Origin: Pseudomonas sp. 7P_10.2_Bac1
Lineage (GTDB): Bacteria; Pseudomonadota; Gammaproteobacteria; Pseudomonadales; Pseudomonadaceae
Direction of reading: 5' to 3'
NCBI RefSeq assembly: GCF_025465935.1
Contig: NZ_JANLNV010000041.1
Location: forward strand, 48,185 to 112,184
Length of the DNA stretch: 64,000 bases
The notes beneath the pieces are model-generated. The model had not been told where the DNA came from. It did not search any database and saw only the letters and a program-made list of their open reading frames with translations. Made by a program: the position numbers and the translations under genes. Every line of letters starts with the position of its first letter. Positions within the stretch are counted from its first letter, which is position 1. Positions 1 through 7,696 of the stretch are shown one piece after another.

Positions 1-379
1 CCGTGTGCGGGAAAACCATTTGTCTGTGGAGCAACTGGCAGAGATCGGTGTGACGCCAGACGCGATACGTGAGGCCATTGAGCAGGCGCCTTGCATCTGG
101 ATCGCGGAGGTGGAGGGTGTTCGCGCGGGGTTTTCCATGGCCGATATGGAAGAAGGATGCGTGTTTGCCGCTTTCGTACTGCCGCAATACGAGGGGCTCG
201 GATTGGGCCGTTGTTTGATGGCCAAGGCAGAGGCATTTCTGTTTGAACAGCATCAGACGATATGGTTGGAAACAGCTGAGGCCAGTCGCGCCAACGGGTT
301 TTATCGAGCGCTCGGCTGGCAACCTGTAGCGCTTTTGCCCGAGGGTGATATTCGCTTTGAAAAGAGCCTGCCCCAGTAG
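1..379 (+). CDS. GNAT family N-acetyltransferase (5' end outside window)
   Basis: This is the C-terminal part of a GCN5-related acetyltransferase, which would transfer the acetyl group of acetyl-CoA to an amine acceptor. The frame is open from base 2, so the true start probably lies before the window; a GTG at position 5 gives 124 residues, short for the fold. Visible signs are the beta4 strand segment with VFAAFVLPQYEGLGLGRCLM, which contains the Q/R-x-x-G-x-G/A acetyl-CoA-binding loop as QYEGLGLG, and the late ANGFYRALGWQ segment typical of GNAT motif B. The substrate cannot be read from the sequence. Confidence 0.8.
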   Translation, partial: RVRENHLSVEQLAEIGVTPDAIREAIEQAPCIWIAEVEGVRAGFSMADMEEGCVFAAFVLPQYEGLGLGRCLMAKAEAFLFEQHQTIWLETAEASRANGFYRALGWQPVALLPEGDIRFEKSLPQ

Positions 380-583
380 CAGATGACAAGCTTTGCAAGG
401 CTACGTCCCGTTGATGCGCCCACTCGGCGTTCTTCTCAATTTGCCAAGTGGTTCAAGATGTCGTTGATTTAAGCCCGTCCCAGAGCACTGCGAACTTTTT
501 TTTGTGACATTGCCGCCCTAAAATGGCGGCCTTGAATCGCTCATCGTGATTGGTCTTTCTGATACCCAAGGGGCTGCACCTCT

Positions 584-1318
584 ATGACAACTACTTCCAA
601 ACCTCTGATCGTTATTACGGGTGCCAGCTCCGGGATCGGCCTGGCCACTGCGCGCTTGCTGTCGAGCGAAGGCCATCCATTGCTGTTGCTCGCCCGTCGC
701 CTGGAACCCATGCAGGCACTGCAATTGCCTAATACCCTGGTCTTGTCTGTGGACGTGACTGACCGTGAAGCCGTGGTCAATGCCGTTAAACAAGCCGAGG
801 AAAAATTTGGTCCGGTGGATGCCATCGTCAACAACGCGGGCGTGATGTTGCTGGGCAGCATGAGCGAACAAAACCCGTCGCAATGGGACACGATGCTCGA
901 CGTTAACGTCCGCGGCTTGCTCAATGGCGTGCTGGCAGTGGCCAGTGGCATGGTTGAGCGCAAGCACGGCACCATCATCAACATTGGCTCGGTGGCCGGG
1001 CACAAGACCTTCCCGAACCATGCGGTGTATGTCGGCACTAAATTCGCGGTGCACGGGCTTTCTGAAAACCTTCGTGAAGAGCTCTCGCCAAGCAATGTGC
1101 GCGTTGTGACCATCGCCCCAGGTGCGGTAGAAACCGAACTGCTGGGCCACACCACCGACGAAAGCATTAAGGACGGCTACCAGGAGTGGAAACAAGGCAT
1201 GGGCGGGGTGGTGCTGTCTCCGGAAGATGTCGCCCGAGCCATCAGCTACGCCTATGCACAACCACAAGGCGTGTGCATTCGTGAAATCGTCATCGCTCCG
1301 ACCCGCCAGGAGCCTTGA
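584..1318 (+). CDS. SDR family NAD(P)-dependent oxidoreductase
   Basis: A 244-residue classical short-chain dehydrogenase/reductase, cytosolic. The N-terminal Rossmann motif TGASSGIG is at about residues 12-19, the structural NNAG motif at about 87-90, a catalytic Ser follows the INIGS segment, and the active-site motif YVGTK (Tyr and Lys) is at about 150. The length matches the family. An AAGGGG ribosome site lies about 10 bases before the ATG. The cofactor-loop Arg pair after beta2 (ARRLE) suggests NADP(H). The carbonyl substrate is unknown; the gene looks monocistronic. Confidence 0.9.
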   Translation: MTTTSKPLIVITGASSGIGLATARLLSSEGHPLLLLARRLEPMQALQLPNTLVLSVDVTDREAVVNAVKQAEEKFGPVDAIVNNAGVMLLGSMSEQNPSQWDTMLDVNVRGLLNGVLAVASGMVERKHGTIINIGSVAGHKTFPNHAVYVGTKFAVHGLSENLREELSPSNVRVVTIAPGAVETELLGHTTDESIKDGYQEWKQGMGGVVLSPEDVARAISYAYAQPQGVCIREIVIAPTRQEP

Positions 1319-1425
1319 TTCGCTGCACGGTGCTCATCTGCGCATGAGCACCTTTGCCCAGGCTGGACGACACTTGCGCACTGCGCGTAGATTGCCCGTC
1401 CGACTTTAGCTTGGGAAACATCCTT

Positions 1426-1842
1426 ATGACTGATCGTCAACTCATCGTTCCAGATGCCATGAAATTACTGGCTGAGCGTGCCGGGTATGCGCCTGCAGTA
1501 AAAGTGGGTACCACGCTGTACTGCGCAGGCCAGGTGGGGCGCACACCGGACCTGACGGTGATCGAAGACCCTGAGCAGCAATTCCTGGCCGCCTGGGAGA
1601 ACCTGCGCATCGTGCTCGCAGCCGGTGGCTGTGACTTTGAGGATGTGGTTGAAATGACCACGTATCACATCGACATGAGCCGCCATATGCCGCTGTTCAG
1701 AACGGTCAAGGACCGGCTTTTCCCCCGCAACACCTGTGCCTGGACGTGCATCGGTGTCAGTGAACTCGCCAGGCCCGGCTTGCTCGTGGAGATCAAGTGC
1801 ATCGCCGTGCAGCGATCAGCCCGGGCAAGTGAACAGGCTTAA
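1426..1842 (+). CDS. RidA family protein
   Basis: A 138-residue RidA/YjgF-type protein. Family members deaminate reactive enamine/imine intermediates or act on related small molecules. The chorismate-mutase-like trimeric fold is suggested by LYCAGQVGRTPDL, the Asp/Glu-rich QFLAAWENLRIVLAAGGCDF helix and the VVEMTTYHIDM segment. The Arg that binds the substrate carboxylate in RidA proper is not in its usual RxxCxV context; CAWTCIGVSELARPGLLVEI is seen instead, so this is a relative rather than RidA itself. The start is the ATG at 1426; the frame is open further upstream, but nothing there resembles the family. Confidence 0.85.
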   Translation: MTDRQLIVPDAMKLLAERAGYAPAVKVGTTLYCAGQVGRTPDLTVIEDPEQQFLAAWENLRIVLAAGGCDFEDVVEMTTYHIDMSRHMPLFRTVKDRLFPRNTCAWTCIGVSELARPGLLVEIKCIAVQRSARASEQA

Positions 1843-1880
1843 GGATTAATCCGCACCTATTCACGCCACGCATGCTATAT

Positions 1881-1905
1881 ACAGCTCCCCAAAAAAAGGA
1901 GCTGT
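1881..1905 (+). promoter_or_regulatory. Inverted repeat that sequesters the ribosome site of the next gene
   Basis: ACAGCTCC (1881-1888) and GGAGCTGT (1898-1905) are perfect 8-base complementary arms around an A-rich 9-base loop. The right arm holds the GGAG ribosome site of the reductase gene starting at 1910, so in RNA the hairpin would mask it. A DNA operator role is the alternative. Confidence 0.55.
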
Positions 1906-1909
1906 AGCC

Positions 1910-2452
1910 ATGGATATCAAATGCTCGGTGTTTATCGCCGCCAGTGTTGACGGTTTTATTGCCCGCCCGGATGGCGATATTGAGTGGCTTCACTTGCCAG
2001 AATACGAATGCCCCGCGTTGAACGGCCTCAGTTATGACGACTTTATGGCCAGCGTCGATGCCTTGGTCATGGGGCGAAAGACTCTGGACAAAGTGCTGTC
2101 CTTCCCTGAGTGGCCTTATGCAAACAAACCCGTGGTGGTGCTTTCCCGTCAGGGCGTGATATTGCCTGAATCTTTGCACGGCAAGGTCGAGGTAATGGCG
2201 GGCGAGCCAGCCGATATCGTGGCGCAACTGGCGGCCCGCGGCATGAAGCATCTGTACATCGACGGTGGCCAGATCGTTCAGGCTTTTCTCGCCGCTGGCC
2301 TGATCAACGAACTGGTCATTACTCGTATTCCGGTGTTGCTGGGCAAGGGCATCCCCTTGTTTAGCCAGTTGGGGACAGAGCAGAGTCTGCGCCTGATCGA
2401 ATCGTCAGTGTCGGATAACGGCTTCGTCCAGACGCGCTATCAAGTGCGCTGA
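1910..2452 (+). CDS. Dihydrofolate reductase family protein (RibD C-terminal type)
   Basis: A 180-residue protein of the RibD C-terminal/DHFR-like fold, a cytosolic NADPH-dependent reductase family. Visible signs are the N-terminal strand FIAASVDGFIARPDG, the DALVMGRKTLDKVL helix with the VMGRKT nucleotide-binding turn, the VVVLSR strand, the HLYIDGGQIVQAFL segment with its GG loop, and the LVITRIPVLLGKGIPLF C-terminal region. Related proteins reduce pterin- or pyrimidine-like substrates, but the true substrate is unknown. The 3' end overlaps the convergent MFS gene by 13 bases. The ribosome site lies inside an inverted repeat. Confidence 0.88.
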   Translation: MDIKCSVFIAASVDGFIARPDGDIEWLHLPEYECPALNGLSYDDFMASVDALVMGRKTLDKVLSFPEWPYANKPVVVLSRQGVILPESLHGKVEVMAGEPADIVAQLAARGMKHLYIDGGQIVQAFLAAGLINELVITRIPVLLGKGIPLFSQLGTEQSLRLIESSVSDNGFVQTRYQVR

Positions 2453-3666
2453 TCACCTTTTAACGTCACTCCCCAAAATGCCAGGGCTGCCAGGCTGACG
2501 CTGCCACCGAGCACGCACACGCCCGTCCATCCATACAGTGTGTAAAGGGTGGTCGAGGCGAGTGCGCCCAGCCCGCTGCCCACGGCATAGAACAGCATGT
2601 AGCAGCCCACGATGCGGCTGTGTGAGCCAGTGCTGGCGCTGAAGATCATGCTTTGATTGGTCACATGAATGGCCTGTGCGCCCAGGTCCAGAATCACCAC
2701 ACCCAAGACCAGCCATGCGATGGAATAGGGAGTGAGCGCCAACAGCACCCATGCCAGTAGCAACAGCCCTAGCGACAGGCCGGTTGTCCATTGCCCAAGG
2801 CCTCTATCAGCCAGCACCCCGGCACGAGCCGCTGCCAACGCACCTACCACGCCGACCAGGCCGAAGCTGCCCAGGGTGGTATGTGAAAAGTTGTAGGGCG
2901 GATTCGTCAGCAGAAACACCAGCGCGCTCCAGAAAATACTCAGCACGGCAAAAATGAACAGTGCCAGCATGCCGCGTACCTGCAAAACCCGGTCATTTTT
3001 CAACAGCGTAAACATCGAAAACACCAGTTTCGGGTAGGGCATTGGTGCTGCTGATGGACGCTGCGGCACCAGGGATTTCCAAAGGGTAAATGCCAGCAGC
3101 AGCATCACCAGCGCGGCGCCCAGGTACACCCAGCGCCATCCGGCAATGTCGGCAATCAATCCGGCTGCCAGCCGCGACAGTAACAGGCCAATCACAACCC
3201 CGCCTTGAACCGTCCCCACCACACGACCGCGCTCCTGTGCCGAGCAGGCGGTTGCGGCATAGGCAATCAGCCCTTGTGTCATGGCCGTACCCAGCAGGCC
3301 AATGCCTAACATGCTGACTAACATCACAGCCGAGGAGTGGGTGATACCGACGCAAAACAGTGCGCCGATCAAGGTGACGATTTGCTTCAACATCAAAGAC
3401 CGACGGTCCATCTGGTCACCCAATGGCACAATCAGCAACAGCGCGAGTACGCTGCCTATTTGAGTCGCGGTGATCACACCGCCCACGGCGGCCTGGCTAA
3501 TGGCAAAGTCGGCAGCTACTTGATCCAGAAGCGGTTGGGCGTAATACACATTAGCCACACTTAATCCGCTGGCGCAGGCAAACAGCCCGACCAGCCCGCG
3601 TGGCATCGAGTGGGTTGGAGCACGAGAGGGCAGGGTATCCAGGGGTTGGCATTGATCTAGGGACAT
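2440..3666 (-). CDS. MFS transporter (drug/sugar efflux type)
   Basis: A 408-residue major facilitator with about 12 membrane segments in the inner membrane. The VYYAQPLLDQVAADF segment after helix 1 and PLGDQMDRRSLM, the loop 2-3 motif A equivalent, place it with the YfcJ/arabinose-efflux-like permeases. The start at 3666 was chosen because upstream codons would run into the divergent HxlR gene and add 56 non-family residues. It is probably a drug or metabolite/H+ antiporter controlled by the divergent HxlR regulator; the substrate is unknown. Confidence 0.88.
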   Translation of the reverse strand: MSLDQCQPLDTLPSRAPTHSMPRGLVGLFACASGLSVANVYYAQPLLDQVAADFAISQAAVGGVITATQIGSVLALLLIVPLGDQMDRRSLMLKQIVTLIGALFCVGITHSSAVMLVSMLGIGLLGTAMTQGLIAYAATACSAQERGRVVGTVQGGVVIGLLLSRLAAGLIADIAGWRWVYLGAALVMLLLAFTLWKSLVPQRPSAAPMPYPKLVFSMFTLLKNDRVLQVRGMLALFIFAVLSIFWSALVFLLTNPPYNFSHTTLGSFGLVGVVGALAAARAGVLADRGLGQWTTGLSLGLLLLAWVLLALTPYSIAWLVLGVVILDLGAQAIHVTNQSMIFSASTGSHSRIVGCYMLFYAVGSGLGALASTTLYTLYGWTGVCVLGGSVSLAALAFWGVTLKGDQRT

Positions 3667-3698
3667 GATTAAACCTTCTGATAATCCAGTCTCAAAAA

Positions 3699-3730
3699 AA
3701 GACTTGTTTGATTCTAGGCTTGATAGTCTT
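3699..3730. promoter_or_regulatory. Candidate HxlR operator between divergent genes
   Basis: AAGACT (3699-3704) and AGTCTT (3725-3730) form an inverted repeat in the AT-rich gap between the MFS gene and the HxlR-type regulator. HxlR proteins bind such dyads in their own intergenic regions; the assignment is by position only. Confidence 0.4.
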
Positions 3731-3788
3731 AAAATGAAACTACTTTTGCGGATTCGCTCATAAGTCCGTCCCAAACAGTGGAGCTTGC

Positions 3789-4238
3789 ATGGCCAAAACA
3801 CACAGTAATTCAGCATCAGCGTGCCCAGTGGCAAGGACTGTGGACCTGATTGGAGATCGCTGGTCGTTGCTGATCGTGCGTGACGCCTTTGATGGCGTGC
3901 GCCGTTTTGGCGATTTTCAAAGTGGCCTGGGCGTGGCTCGCAGTGTCTTGACCCATCGCTTGAAAGCCCTGGTTGAAGCGGGAATTCTTGAAGTACGACC
4001 GGCCTCTGATGGCACCTCGTATCAGGAGTACGGGCTGACGGCTAAAGGCCAGCGCTTGTTTACCTTGGTGGTTGCCCTGCGCCAATGGGGCGAACAGCAT
4101 TTGTTCGGGCCAGACGAAGCGCATTCGCTCCTCGTCGACACCGCCACGCAGCAACCGCTGGCCTTGATGCAGCCGATCGCTGCGGATGGGCGGGTGATTG
4201 CCCCGGATCAAACCCGAGTCAATAAGTTACCGGACTAG
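3789..4238 (+). CDS. HxlR family winged-helix transcriptional regulator
   Basis: A 149-residue cytosolic DNA-binding protein of the HxlR/MarR-like group. The hallmark N-terminal segment is seen as CPVARTVDLIGDRWSLLIVR, with Cys12 in the position used for redox or electrophile sensing in several HxlR members. It is followed by RRFGDFQSGLGVARSVLTHRLKALVEAGILE, the HTH plus wing. An additional tail after about residue 105 is variable in the family. It is divergent from the MFS pump, which it most likely represses. Inducer unknown. Confidence 0.9.
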   Translation: MAKTHSNSASACPVARTVDLIGDRWSLLIVRDAFDGVRRFGDFQSGLGVARSVLTHRLKALVEAGILEVRPASDGTSYQEYGLTAKGQRLFTLVVALRQWGEQHLFGPDEAHSLLVDTATQQPLALMQPIAADGRVIAPDQTRVNKLPD

Positions 4239-4295
4239 GCTTTTTACTCCCTGGTTAAAGTGGGTGCGGGCTATTCAGTCAAGGCGAGGTGAACA

Positions 4296-4739
4296 ATGAG
4301 AATTGGTGAACTGGCGAAAATCAGTGGTCTGGCGCCTTCACGCATTCGCTTTTATGAAGCGAGCGGTCTGATCTCATCGGTCGTGCGTAAAGCCAATGGT
4401 TATCGCGACTATGCTCCCGAAACTCAGTGGGTACTTGAGATCATCACCGGCGCCCAGGCGGCGGGGTTTTCTTTGGAGGAAATCCGTCAATTGCTGCCGA
4501 TGAAGGCAAACGACAGTCGCCATGACGAGTTGCTTGCCGGGCTCAAGCGCAAGGTTGCGGAGATAGAAGCCCTGCAACAGCGTCTGGCCCAGAACAAAGC
4601 GCAACTGCTTATGGTCATCGAGAGCGTCGAAAGCAAACCGCAAGGCATGGCGTGTGCGGACAATACCCAACTGCTGTTGCAGCGGCTGCGTGAAGAGGCC
4701 AAGGGAGGCCAGACAGCGTCACTGCTGCAAGACGGTTGA
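4296..4739 (+). CDS. MerR family transcriptional regulator
   Basis: A 147-residue MerR-type activator/repressor. The N-terminal HTH and wing are clear: MRIGELAKISGLAPSRIRFYE, then LISSVVRKANGYRDY. A dimerisation coiled coil follows at about residues 80-115 (LKRKVAEIEALQQRLAQNKAQL). One Cys sits in the C-terminal region (MACADN) without the paired Cys pattern of metal sensors, so an organic or redox effector is more likely. It is followed at 4751 by a promoter with a 19-base spacer, the MerR-target architecture, which drives the old-yellow-enzyme gene. Confidence 0.9.
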   Translation: MRIGELAKISGLAPSRIRFYEASGLISSVVRKANGYRDYAPETQWVLEIITGAQAAGFSLEEIRQLLPMKANDSRHDELLAGLKRKVAEIEALQQRLAQNKAQLLMVIESVESKPQGMACADNTQLLLQRLREEAKGGQTASLLQDG

Positions 4740-4750
4740 TCAAAAAGCTA

Positions 4751-4781
4751 TTGACCTTAAAGTTCACTTCAACCTTAAGGT
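4751..4781 (+). promoter_or_regulatory. MerR-type promoter with 19-base spacer
   Basis: A TTGACC -35 element (4751-4756) and TAAGGT -10-like element (4776-4781) are separated by 19 bases. The region is dyadic, with outer arms TTGACC and GGTCAA (4782-4787). Overlong spacers that need DNA distortion are the mark of MerR-activated promoters. It precedes the reductase ATG by 27 bases. Confidence 0.6.
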
Positions 4782-4808
4782 GGTCAACATTCAACTGAGG
4801 ACTGCCCC

Positions 4809-6050
4809 ATGAATGTGTTCGCCACCCTGCAACTTCCCAACGGCTCGACCCTCAACAACCGCATCGCCAAGGCGGCCATGGAAGAGAACATGGCAGACGC
4901 CGAGCATGCACCTTCCCAAGCACTGATGCGCCTTTACCAAGCGTGGGCTGACGGCGGTGCCGGCCTGATCATCTCGGGCAACGTTATGGTCGACGGCCGG
5001 GCCATGACCGGGCCAGGCGGTGTGGTTTTGCAAGATGACCGGCAACTGGACAGGTTTAAACGCTGGGCGCAGACAGGTCGCTCGGGCGGTGCGCAGTTTT
5101 GGGTGCAGATCAATCATCCAGGCCGTCAGATGCAGGCCAATCTCGGACAAACCACCTGGGCACCGTCTGCCGTCGCGCTGAACCTGGGCAACCTGTCCAA
5201 GCATTTCGCCGTACCCCGGGCGATGACGCAGAGCGTGATTCAAGACGTGATCCAGCGGTTCGCACGTACTGCACAGTTAGCCGAGCAAGCAGGCTTCAAC
5301 GGCGTGCAAATCCATGCGGCGCACGGCTACTTGCTCAGTCAGTTTCTGTCACCGCTCAGCAACCAGAGAACGGACGAGTGGGGCGGCTCCCTGGAGAACC
5401 GCGCGCGACTGCTGATAGAAATCGTCAAGTCGGTGAGGGCGGTGGTCTCCAAGGATTTTGCGGTAGCGGTCAAACTCAACTCCGCCGACTTCCAGCGCGG
5501 AGGCTTTAGCGCCACTGACGCCAAAAGAGTGGTTGAGTGGCTTAACGACCTAAATGTGGACCTGGTGGAATTGTCAGGTGGCAGCTATGAAGCCCCGGCG
5601 ATGCAGGGTCAAGCGCGCGATGGCAGCACATTGGCCCGCGAGGCTTACTTTGTGGACTTTGCTCGAGACATCCAGACCGTCGCCCACATGCCGGTGATGG
5701 TCACGGGGGGGGGGCGGCGGCTTCCCATTGCCGAAGCGGTGATCCAGAGTGGAGTAGACATGGTGGGCGTTGGCACGGCCTTGGCCCTCGATCCCAATCT
5801 GCCGCGAGACTGGCAGCAAGGCAAAGACAGCGCTCCACAATTGCCCCCGATCTCCTGGAAAAACAAAGCCATCGCCGCCTTGGCCGCCATGGCGCGGGTC
5901 AAGTATCAACTGCGCAAACTGAGCCAGCATAAAAAGCCCGATCTTACTGTCTCGCCGCTGCGCGCACTGATCGTGCAACAGATGGGGATGGTCTGGCGCA
6001 CGCGCCAATATCGGCGGTGGGTGGGTAGTAAAGCGTTCAGCCGGTCATAG
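4809..6050 (+). CDS. NADH:flavin oxidoreductase, old yellow enzyme family
   Basis: A 413-residue FMN-binding TIM-barrel ene-reductase, cytosolic, lacking the C-terminal FAD/NAD domain of 2,4-dienoyl-CoA reductases. Family landmarks are NNRIAKAAM near the N-terminus, the FWVQINHPGRQ strand, GVQIHAAHGYLLSQFLSP with the substrate-binding His pair region, and DEWGGSLENRARL. The phosphate-binding GGG is present in VMVTGGG. A run of eight or nine G falls in this last motif at about 5705. It probably reduces electrophilic enones or quinones and is likely under control of the adjacent MerR regulator. Confidence 0.9.
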   Translation: MNVFATLQLPNGSTLNNRIAKAAMEENMADAEHAPSQALMRLYQAWADGGAGLIISGNVMVDGRAMTGPGGVVLQDDRQLDRFKRWAQTGRSGGAQFWVQINHPGRQMQANLGQTTWAPSAVALNLGNLSKHFAVPRAMTQSVIQDVIQRFARTAQLAEQAGFNGVQIHAAHGYLLSQFLSPLSNQRTDEWGGSLENRARLLIEIVKSVRAVVSKDFAVAVKLNSADFQRGGFSATDAKRVVEWLNDLNVDLVELSGGSYEAPAMQGQARDGSTLAREAYFVDFARDIQTVAHMPVMVTGGGRRLPIAEAVIQSGVDMVGVGTALALDPNLPRDWQQGKDSAPQLPPISWKNKAIAALAAMARVKYQLRKLSQHKKPDLTVSPLRALIVQQMGMVWRTRQYRRWVGSKAFSRS

Positions 6051-6147
6051 CCGATTGGCTACACGCTCGTGTAGTCGCTGACGAGGAGCGAAAGCGGTGC
6101 ACGAGGCTATGTCCGAACTGCCCGTGTGATCAAGAGCCTGGATGCGA

Positions 6148-7014
6148 TCATTTGCGTCGCGGCCTTGGTGCGACGCCGAACAGTTGTTCCCTGGCGCAGG
6201 CCCAGGCGAGGTGCAGCCCCGTGCGCAATGCCACTGCATCGAGGGTCAAGAAGCGCACGCTGACCCCGCAATCGTTGGGCAGCGCGCTGACGCCCACGTA
6301 ACTGTCGGGCAGGTTGCTCAAGGTATCGCGCAGGCGCGTCTTGAGCGTGTCGATCGGCAGGTCATGACCTATCAGCATGAAGGTCCCCAGCGCCTGCATC
6401 CCTTCGCTGACCCCAGGTAATCGGCGGCGCATGTCGTGCCCGGTCAGCGCCAGGCGATCGCCTGCCAACACCCGGCCGTCTGGGGTGTGCACGTGCAGGT
6501 CGGCTCGATAGGCGTCGAAAATCCCTGGGTTGCCTTCAGGTGCGTGCAGGCAGAACGCGTCACAAAGCATCACCCTGGCCGCGGGGTGCAGGGTCACGTC
6601 GACCCGGCTGTGCAGGTTGGCGTGGGGAAACAGGATTGTCGTCATCGGCAGGTATTCGAGCAAGGCGCCGCTCTTGGCTTCAAGGCTGACCACCTGCTGC
6701 GCTGGCTGTTCGAGCATGCTGTGTACGACGGTGGCGGCGCCGGTGCTGATGTGTGCCTGGCTACCGGGTTCAGCCTGTACCTGCACGTGCAGGTGCTCCC
6801 CCGCGAAGATGCCCCCCGAACACGATTGCAGGTACACCGCTGCCATGCCAGGTGGATCATCGGGCAGTTTGAGGGTACGGCCCAGATGAAACGGGTAGCC
6901 AACCTGCTGTTTAGAAATGTAGCTGCCACCATTGGGGGTTTGGCTGAACGTAATCCGCGCCTGTGGATCGACGGATTCGGTCAAGGGACGAAACAACGTC
7001 TGAGGTGCGTTCAA
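6148..7014 (-). CDS. ureD: Urease accessory protein UreD
   Basis: A 288-residue UreD/UreH scaffold protein that binds apo-urease and recruits UreF and UreG for nickel delivery. Typical segments are [25 protein letters not shown] (family G-G-hydrophobic-x-x-G-D/E), the [13 protein letters not shown] strand, and the [17 protein letters not shown] region equivalent to LEWLPQ.TI.F. It is the last gene of the minus-strand urt-ure operon and overlaps ureG by four bases. Its terminal position here differs from the frequent ureD-first order. Confidence 0.93.
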   Translation of the reverse strand: MNAPQTLFRPLTESVDPQARITFSQTPNGGSYISKQQVGYPFHLGRTLKLPDDPPGMAAVYLQSCSGGIFAGEHLHVQVQAEPGSQAHISTGAATVVHSMLEQPAQQVVSLEAKSGALLEYLPMTTILFPHANLHSRVDVTLHPAARVMLCDAFCLHAPEGNPGIFDAYRADLHVHTPDGRVLAGDRLALTGHDMRRRLPGVSEGMQALGTFMLIGHDLPIDTLKTRLRDTLSNLPDSYVGVSALPNDCGVSVRFLTLDAVALRTGLHLAWACAREQLFGVAPRPRRK

Positions 7015-7673
7015 GGGCTATCGAACAGCACAGCGCGGCTAATGGCATCGACCACCGCATCGACGCCTTCGCCCGTGGCGCAGTTGGTGAACAGTACCGG
7101 CTTCGCGCTGCGTGCCTCGGCGGATTCACGACGCATGCGTACCAGATCGACCCCGACATAGGGGGCCAGATCGTATTTGTTGACGACCAGCAGGTCGCAA
7201 CTGAGTACTCCTGGCCCTCGTTTTCTCGGAATGTCATCGCCCCCTGCAACGTCGATCACGAAGATCCAGTAATCCACCAAGTCCAGGGAAAAGGTCGACG
7301 CCAGGTTATCACCGCCGGATTCGATCAGAATCAGGTCCAGGCCGGGGAAGCGCGCTTCAAGCTCGTCCGCCATCTGCAGGTTCAGCGTCGGGTCTTCGCG
7401 GATCGCTGTGTGCGGGCAGGCGCCGGTCTCCACCGCGCGCACCCGCTGCGGGTCGATCAGGCCGCTGCGCCTGACTCGCTCGGCATCCTCGCGGGTCACC
7501 AGGTCGTTGGTGATCACCGCAAGCTCCGTGCCTCGCGCGATAAAGCGCGGGATCAGCTGTTCCAGCAGACGGGTCTTGCCCGAGCCGACCGGCCCACCGA
7601 TCCCCACTCTTGCAGCACCGGGATGTGGGACCGGCTCGGCGACCGGCAGTGCATTGACACGGTTATTCATCAT
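7011..7673 (-). CDS. ureG: Urease accessory GTPase UreG
   Basis: A 220-residue SIMIBI-class GTPase that drives nickel insertion into the urease active site. The P-loop GPVGSGKT is at about residue 29, the nickel-site CPH motif is in [13 protein letters not shown], and [18 protein letters not shown] and the guanine-binding NKYDLAP are all present. The length is normal. The short N-terminus has no His-rich tail, so nickel storage is not suggested. It is co-transcribed with ureC upstream and ureD downstream. Confidence 0.96.
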   Translation of the reverse strand: MMNNRVNALPVAEPVPHPGAARVGIGGPVGSGKTRLLEQLIPRFIARGTELAVITNDLVTREDAERVRRSGLIDPQRVRAVETGACPHTAIREDPTLNLQMADELEARFPGLDLILIESGGDNLASTFSLDLVDYWIFVIDVAGGDDIPRKRGPGVLSCDLLVVNKYDLAPYVGVDLVRMRRESAEARSAKPVLFTNCATGEGVDAVVDAISRAVLFDSP

Positions 7674-7696
7674 CGGGCTCCTTGTACCAATAGGGT

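Noticed and set aside
512..530. GCCGCC/GGCGGC hairpin before the first SDR gene as a terminator
   Set aside because: It has no U-tract on the plus strand and only six pairs; it may end the acetyltransferase transcript but the evidence is thin.
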